DNA from: Globomyces pollinis-pini | Lineage: Eukaryota; Chytridiomycota; Chytridiomycetes; Rhizophydiales; Globomycetaceae | Direction: 5' to 3' | Assembly: GCA_025399215.1 (NCBI GenBank) | Contig: MU621411.1 | Span: 1-13,794 of the forward strand | Length of the DNA stretch: 13,794 nucleotides | In this document: positions 8,463-13,794 of the stretch, piece by piece | Position numbering within the stretch: the stretch's first letter is position 1 | How the letters are laid out: the number at the start of each line of letters is the position of its first letter | Program-made: the position numbers and the translations under genes | The notes under the pieces: model-generated | What the model was told of the DNA's origin: nothing | Database searches by the model: none | The model's input: only the letters and a program-made list of their open reading frames with translations

Positions 8463-10494
8463 ATGATGGATGCACTGGAGTTTAGGTACTTTAATGGATG
8501 AATAATGACCAGCAAATGTTTTGAATCTGTAATTCTCTCTTTATCCAATCCAAATTCTCAATCATCGAATTTACCACTAAGATCTTTACGATGGAAAGTA
8601 ACCTATAAGATTCTTAGTTTAGGTTTATTTAGATATTCTACCAAATGCTTCTAATTGTCAGTGTTGGCCATTACTGTTGAACAAAGAACGAGCTTGTTAT
8701 CAGGATCTTAAAGATAAATTCATATTTGATCCAAGAAAGATGAAAGTGAATTTGGATATCAATAATCCTTTATCATTGGAAGTATCTAAACAAATCACTT
8801 AATATCAAAGGAATCGGTATTTCACTATCTATTGACATTACTTAGAGTCCATGGCAACAATCATTTCATGATGCAGAATTAAAATCAACTATTTCACAAG
8901 ATGTCTTGAGAGCGTACACCTGATTTCTTTAATGTTTAGTTTCCCGGATAATCCTGTCTTTCAACAACCTAAAGTACGACAGATATTGGAAAATGTTTTG
9001 TTCATTTGGAGTAAAATGAACCCAAATATATCCTATAGACAAGGTTTGATTCACCATTACTTAATTTGTAGGTATAACGAATGGTAAGTTAATGAAAAGG
9101 TATAACAAAATCAATTAAATACTCGCTACTACAGGGATGCATGAGTTAGTGGCTATTCTGTTTTTAGTTGTCAATCAAGATGGAATTCAATTGAATGCGT
9201 AATAACCTTATCATGTTTTAATATCCCTAGATTTAATCAACAGCATATCAATCCAAAGTAACTAAGGAATTATTATTAATCCATTCAAGAGAAATTATCA
9301 TTACTCTGCATGACAATCAGTAAATTAGTCCCAACTCTAATGAAATAGAACTTTAGCATTACCAATATCACAAATGATCGAATTATTTGACTCTGAACAT
9401 ATTGAAGCAGATACATCAATTTTGTTTTTCAATTTGATGAAAAGTATGAAAGCTTGGTATGAAGTGCATACAGTTAGCTCAAAAACAAACTTGGAAACGA
9501 CACAGTTACCTATTTTAGTTGTTTGTCAAAAGATTATGTTTGAATATTTGCAAGTGATAGACTATGAACTTTATCGACATTTGAAATTATTGGAAATTGA
9601 ACCTCAATTGTTTGGACTGTAATTTAGTGTCATAACTCATTAATTTATTTAGTCGTTGGTTAAGATTATTATTTGTTCGAGAATTCGAATTGAATGATGC
9701 ATTGTTAATTTGGGATGCCATTATTTCACACGATCCAAATTTATGCTTATCAGAATGGATATCAATTGCAATGTTGGAATGTATCAGAGATGATTGTAAT
9801 AGATTGATATGATTTGTTAATGTTAGTACTTTCATCGGACTATAATTCTGCAATGCAACTATTGATGAAATATCCTAGTATCAAGATACCTGTAGTAGAA
9901 TTGATATCACAATGTGTACAATTAAAAACAACATTTATTCAAAATGGGATTCAAAATCAACTTCATGATGATGTGATTTCCATCAATAATTCAATGTCTG
10001 GTATTCCATCTGCCATCAACAGTCCAAAGTCTACCCGAACAAATGAATTGAATGATAGGGACATATTGATAAAAGGAATCTTGAATGGAGTTGTAGATCA
10101 AATGGATCAATTGAATGTAGCAAAAATGTCAAATACTTCATTAGAATTGAAATTAAAATCTATTAAAAGTGAAATAAATCGAGCACTAGATTTAATAGAT
10201 CCAAACTCTCAAAATTCCAACAAACAAAAACAAAAATCAAATGTCAACCATATACACCAATCTCTGCAATCCGATATACCATTTCAACATATAACGACCC
10301 CATCAGTTGATGCCGTTGCAGGCCAATTCCGGGCCGGATTAAATGGAATTAATAAAGCATTTGCAGGATTAATGGGATCAACTTTACCAGATAACAGATT
10401 AAAACGACAGCAATCTGGTAATGGATCATTAGAACGTCAACCTTCAAACCCACTGATGAACCCTTTTGAACCCTCCAATCGTACCAAACAATAA
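8463..10494 (+). CDS. TBC1D5-like Rab GTPase-activating protein, 12 exons
   Basis: Stimulates GTP hydrolysis by a Rab; TBC1D5 family members act on Rab7 with retromer at endosomes. Exons: 8463-8485, 8513-8597, 8623-8781, 8811-8816, 8846-8913, 8940-9043, 9135-9198, 9231-9257, 9290-9319, 9349-9618, 9653-9795, 9827-10494, giving 548 residues plus TAA. Introns are 27, 25, 29, 29, 26, 91, 32, 32, 29, 34 and 31 nt. Family landmarks appear in order: SLRWKVYL, NNPLSLEESSPW, the arginine-finger motif ISQDVLR (107-113, R113), the glutamine-finger motif SYRQGMHEL (Q148), LLEIEPQLFGLRWLRLLF, LLIWDAI, and IRDDLLSSDYNSAMQLLMKYP (split across a splice junction). Both catalytic fingers are intact. Residues from about 345 on are a low-complexity tail. 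Start is less certain: an ATG at 8505 without intron 1 is possible; an in-frame stop at 8430 bounds it upstream. Confidence 0.92.
8811..8816 (+). other. 6-nt micro-exon
   Basis: GAATCG lies between two 29-nt introns (8782-8810 and 8817-8845) and encodes Glu-Ser in phase 0. Including it gives NNPLSLEESSPW, which aligns without a gap to the corresponding NNPLS...W stretch of animal TBC1D5. Skipping it stays in frame but is two residues short. Confidence 0.65.
9044..9134 (+). other. 91-nt intron with an internal AG|GT junction
   Basis: Interrupts the Gly codon of the YRQG glutamine-finger motif. A complete 28-nt intron-like unit (9044-9071, GTTTGA...TTTGTAG) is followed directly by GTATAACG, which could serve as a new donor. 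It starts GTTT rather than GTA and is about three times longer than its neighbours. Confidence 0.7.
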
Positions 10495-10575
10495 TATATT
10501 TACACAGTTAGTTGTTTTCTACAAATACTTTCATATTTTTCATGACCAACGTAAGATTTTAAATATAAAACTACT
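10495..10575. other. 81-bp convergent spacer (TBC1D5-like / CHMP7-like)
   Basis: Both transcripts must end in or beyond this gap. The nearest + strand AATAAA is at 10586-10591, inside the last coding exon of the minus-strand gene, so the two mRNAs may overlap at their 3' ends. Confidence 0.45.
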
Positions 10576-12070
10576 TTATTCGGCTAATAAAATTTTGGAG
10601 TTACTAGATTCACTAGTATTCTTTTCTTTAGGCAAATCACTCTTTGGAATCGTCAAGTTGTTTAATTCGGAAACCAATCCATCAACATCAACCTTATCTG
10701 AAGCTCCCAGTGGGACGGTTGATTGATCTGTATGGATAGATGTTGGTGTAACCACACTCTCCACCTTTTCCAATTCTTTTTGAAGAAGTTGATTTAATTC
10801 TAATTCCAAATCATCATCATCAATTGTAGTTGGTAAATTCAAAGTCATTGTTTCTTCAATTTCCTTTTGATCTGCTAAAACTTCATTCAAATTATCCATG
10901 GTATCTTCAACATAATCCAATTGTAATTGTTTTGATTTTAATATTGTAGATAATGTTTCTGTACCCAATTTGAAAGAATCAATCACCTAGTGATATTAAA
11001 GATAGTTTATATACTTCAATGTCTGTTTTAGATTGCCCAATCTTCATTATGATTGATTCTAATGTATCGAGAGATGCTAATCTTTTTGAAATCAATTCGT
11101 TCAGTTTTTTGTTTTTCTGCAACATATATAACGCCTTTGGTTTATTTCCCAGTTTGACATTTTCCTTTGCTTCATTCTTAAACCTAATTTACAGTTAGAA
11201 ATTAGATTGATACTGTATAATACTCTGTTCCATATCATGTATTTGATCATTCAACTGTTTTATTGTCTGCTGCATCTTTACAATTCCAATCTCCACCTCT
11301 GTAATGTCAGATAGTGTAGCATCTTTGGGCTTAAACTTGTAAATCTAGAAAAATAATCAATTCAAATAGTATATACAGTCATTTTTGAGTCAACGGTAGA
11401 GAGAACTAGTTGTTGCAATTTAAAATTTCGTAGAATAATTTCAATATCTTTCTCGCTAGATATACCTAACTCGAGTATCAAGTCCTGTAAATCCTTCAGT
11501 GTCAAAACAAGTTTATCTTGTTGATAAATCAGTGTTAATATTTCCTGACAAATTTGCTGATTGTTTAACTATATCTTTAAGCATTTACTTTTAAATAAGG
11601 CAAGAAGATAAATGAAATCTGTTTTTCAGTCCAAATCACTTCCTCGTTTGGTTGTCCAGACACTTTATTCCATACCCACTTCAATGGATTTAATACGAAG
11701 GTATGAGCTATTGAAGTATCATTTAAAAAATCTTGTTCATTAACAATATCTCCACTAAAAATCAAATTTGTCTTGAATTTAGTTGATTGATAAAACAAAC
11801 CATAACAGTATTTAATCCAAGAGGAGTCAAGTGATGTATTTCAAATACTCGATCCAGTTTCCATGATTGGATTGATAACCTTGATTTAAACAAATTGAGA
11901 TCAATTGCTTTTTGGATAAGGTTTGTCCAAAATTTCAATTTGTCATCATAACTTGTAGCATTATAATTGGTTCTATCGACTGGGAACTTTGAATACAATG
12001 CAGAAATTCTATCTTTATCCAAACTTTTAAGACTATCCAGAATAGACTCTGTTTCTGCTTCACTCTTCAT
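10576..12070 (-). CDS. CHMP7: CHMP7/Chm7-like ESCRT-III protein, 6 exons
   Basis: An ESCRT-III subunit; CHMP7/Chm7 recruits ESCRT-III to the nuclear envelope and ER for membrane sealing. Exons: 12070-11801, 11771-11589, 11556-11377, 11344-11214, 11183-11015, 10986-10576, giving 447 residues plus TAA, against about 450 in human CHMP7. Introns are 29, 32, 32, 30 and 28 nt. The N-terminal half (1-212) matches the winged-helix region, with HHLTPLGLNTVM and LNPLKWVWNKVSG as landmarks. The Snf7-type helical core follows at about 213-370: IYKFKPKDATLSDITEVEIG, basic helix KENVKLGNKPKALYMLQKNK, then LGTETLSTILKSKQLQL. The acidic C-terminal tail DDDDLELELNQLLQKELE could hold the autoinhibitory and MIT-interacting helices, but I cannot assign an exact MIM motif. 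Intron 2 has two possible in-frame acceptors. The start is the only ATG opening the frame. Confidence 0.92.
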
Positions 12071-12754
12071 GAAAAATGGAAAGAGATTTTACAATTGCAT
12101 TCCAATGCTTTGTACGAATTTATTCTACCGGTAATCACTCATTGATCATTGTTAGCAGGGAGAAAAACATATTATCATCGAATAGTTGTCAATCCCTGTT
12201 CGAAATGAACACTCCAATACGCGAAATCCTTTCTCTTGAGCTTCTAGAATTTATCATTTAAGATTTGATTAATTCATTCGATTTTTAGCTCTCTTGGTAT
12301 GTTCTCAACCGTAAACAATAATTAAAAGGTCATAAACTATTCCTTGTGAAAGTACTGGAATGACTCTAATAAACACAGAAAGTTGATTTACAACACATGA
12401 TAAATGTACACGTATCGTAGCTGTGAGTATCTTAAAAGGCAGTAAGATAAAGACTGTCAGTAGTGTACAAAGTGGTTATGACTTGACATGATACTATTTA
12501 ATTCATACTCAGTTTTGAAATATGTTTGCACACTCCGATTACTTATTCATCTTTATTACTTGCATTTGATATCACCAATACCATGTGGTTAAAAGTCGCA
12601 GAAGTCCCAATTCTTTAACTGACAAGTAGGAACAAGCAGCGAAGTGCTCAATATACGAGTTAGAAGTCAAAAGCAATTTATCATCCAAAAAAGTACCAAA
12701 AACCACTGTATCCAATGTTTGGACAAAGAATACTTTTTACCTTTTTAAAAGAAA
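12071..12754. other. 684-bp divergent intergenic region
   Basis: Separates the CHMP7-like gene from the F-box gene and probably carries both promoters. An ACGCGAAA site lies at 12219-12226, about 150 bp upstream of the CHMP7-like ATG. I see no tRNA, long repeat or convincing ORF; the 61-codon frame at 12076-12261 has no recognisable content. Confidence 0.4.
12219..12226 (+). promoter_or_regulatory. ACGCGAAA (MBF/E2F-like) site
   Basis: A match to the ACGCGAAA form of the fungal MBF/SBF cell-cycle element in an otherwise AT-rich intergenic region, between the divergent CHMP7-like and F-box genes. Role inferred from the motif only. Confidence 0.3.
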
Positions 12755-13794
12755 ATGGACAAATCCATCCTCATGCAACGAATGGAACGAATAGGAATGA
12801 AATGGAAAGATTTATTGTATGTGCTAGGGATAGATGAAGAAGAAATGGATGATGTTTTAGAGACAATTAAACAGAACAAGTTTGCATCTCATACTGGAAT
12901 GCATATCCATCAACTACCACTAGAAATCCTAGTACAAACAGCAAACTATTTAAATTCGTCTGATGCTCTTAAATTATCGTCTTGCTCTAAACAATCTGCC
13001 CCACTTCGGCAATATATATTTGGAAACAGAAAAAAGCTAGTGGTAAAATCTCCAGTTCAAACAGTACCTCAGTTCATCAAGCACTATATTCGAAGTGTCA
13101 AAATCTCAGATTGTGACGATCAAAATAAGTTAAATCTACATTTTAAATCCTTCAAAACATTTTCGGACATCAGGGAAGTTGATATCTTTTATAGGAAGTG
13201 TTTTGATATTGCATTGCTATCCAAATTTCGTCACCTTCAAAAACTGCGTTTGTATACATCTGGAATAAAGGATTTATCATCAATATCTAGATTCGAAAAT
13301 CTTCAAGACCTAGAAATTTTAGATTTCGGCTCTATCAGCGTACAATTACCAATTGAAAGGCCTCAACTAGACATCTCAGTGATATGCACTTTACCCCACC
13401 TTCGAAAAATATCCATAACTGACGTAAATATAATTAATACTGCAGCGTTCTCCAACATGATTTACCTTAAAGACTTAGAATTAACATCCGCAAATATCAG
13501 CGACATATCAGATTTATCAACATTAGTAAACATGGTCAACCTAAACCTGTCTCACAATGCAATATCAGATATCAAAGCATTGAAAAACATGAAGAAATTG
13601 AAAACGTTGAAATTAGCTACTGAAAATCTATTGTTCAGTGATACTGATCTGTTGCTTCATTTCCCCAACCTTATCGAATTGGAATTATCTGGTTATCAAA
13701 TCACCGACATATCATTCTTATCTACCCTTCTTGGTCTGAAGTCGCTTACACTGAATGGAAACAAGATTTCTGATTTATCACCATTAAAACCATT
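12755..13794 (+). CDS. F-box and leucine-rich-repeat protein (3' end beyond window)
   Basis: Open from the ATG at 12755 to the window edge without a stop: 346 codons, C terminus missing. The ATG has an in-frame TAA nine bases upstream and an A-rich leader. Residues 10-42 form a charged helical segment (IGMKWKDLLYVLGIDEEEMD). An F-box follows at about 50-95 (HQLPLEILVQTANYLNSSDA), the usual contact for Skp1 in an SCF ubiquitin ligase. From about 130 on come at least eight leucine-rich repeats. The later ones are of the 22-residue SDS22/internalin-like type with N-x-I-S-D-(I/L)-x-x-L, for example NLSHNAISDIKAL and TLNGNKISDLSPL. The repeats should bind the substrate, which is unknown. No intron is needed in the visible part, unlike most genes here. 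Expansion of such F-box/LRR genes is common in protists and early fungi. Confidence 0.85.
   Translation, partial: MDKSILMQRMERIGMKWKDLLYVLGIDEEEMDDVLETIKQNKFASHTGMHIHQLPLEILVQTANYLNSSDALKLSSCSKQSAPLRQYIFGNRKKLVVKSPVQTVPQFIKHYIRSVKISDCDDQNKLNLHFKSFKTFSDIREVDIFYRKCFDIALLSKFRHLQKLRLYTSGIKDLSSISRFENLQDLEILDFGSISVQLPIERPQLDISVICTLPHLRKISITDVNIINTAAFSNMIYLKDLELTSANISDISDLSTLVNMVNLNLSHNAISDIKALKNMKKLKTLKLATENLLFSDTDLLLHFPNLIELELSGYQITDISFLSTLLGLKSLTLNGNKISDLSPLKP

Noticed and set aside
9587..9853. minus strand 88-codon frame
   Set aside because: Antisense to TBC exons encoding the conserved LRWLRLLF and IRDDL segments.
10466..10726. + strand 86-codon frame across the convergent spacer
   Set aside because: Overlaps the end of the TBC gene in another frame and the CHMP7-like tail in antisense.
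12076..12261. 61-codon + strand frame ending with LSLELLEFII, vaguely F-box-like
   Set aside because: Too short, no downstream continuation, and it sits in the probable CHMP7 promoter; resemblance could be chance.
12071..12754. tRNA or other RNA gene (GTTCGAAA near 12190 looks like a B box)
   Set aside because: No matching T-arm, acceptor stem or A box could be built around it.
1..13794. CRISPR array, prophage, transposon or bacterial operon
   Set aside because: No spaced repeats, transposase, terminal repeats or ribosome-binding sites; all gene structures are eukaryotic.

Overview
The window is AT-rich nuclear DNA of a eukaryote, most likely an early-diverging (zoosporic) fungus or a close relative. 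The reasons are spliceosomal introns with GTA...TAG ends and CTAAY/TTAAY branch sites, fungal-type housekeeping proteins, the standard genetic code and compact gene spacing. The placement rests on protein resemblance recalled from memory and was not checked by a search.

Layout: (1) 1-84, possible 3' tail of a + strand gene. (2) 163-1670, minus, CDP-diacylglycerol synthase, 6 exons. (3) 1862-4455, minus, an unrecognised 834-residue low-complexity protein with a helical core, 4 exons, one of them 10 nt. (4) 4630-7019, minus, a DH-PH Rho-type guanine nucleotide exchange factor, 8 exons. (5) 7264-8292, minus, intronless Rrg1/EFM2-like methyltransferase. (6) 8463-10494, plus, TBC1D5-like Rab GAP, 12 exons, one of them 6 nt. 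(7) 10576-12070, minus, CHMP7-like ESCRT-III protein, 6 exons. (8) 12755-end, plus, F-box/leucine-rich-repeat protein cut by the window edge.

The most striking feature is gene structure. I reconstructed 31 introns by reading frame and domain continuity. Twenty-nine are only 25-37 nt long (mean about 29 nt; 29 nt is the commonest size); the other two are 81 and 91 nt. Each spliced gene closes to an exact multiple of three and restores family motifs that the raw frames break. Two micro-exons (6 and 10 nt), a stopless 30-nt intron inside the catalytic signature of CDP-DAG synthase, tandem acceptors and a possible recursive splice site follow from this architecture. A gene finder with a conventional minimum intron size would break most of these genes.

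There is no operon logic, but several products share membranes: phospholipid precursor synthesis, Rho signalling, Rab7/retromer-type GAP control and ESCRT-III remodelling. The TBC1D5 and CHMP7 homologues converge with only 81 bp between their stop codons.
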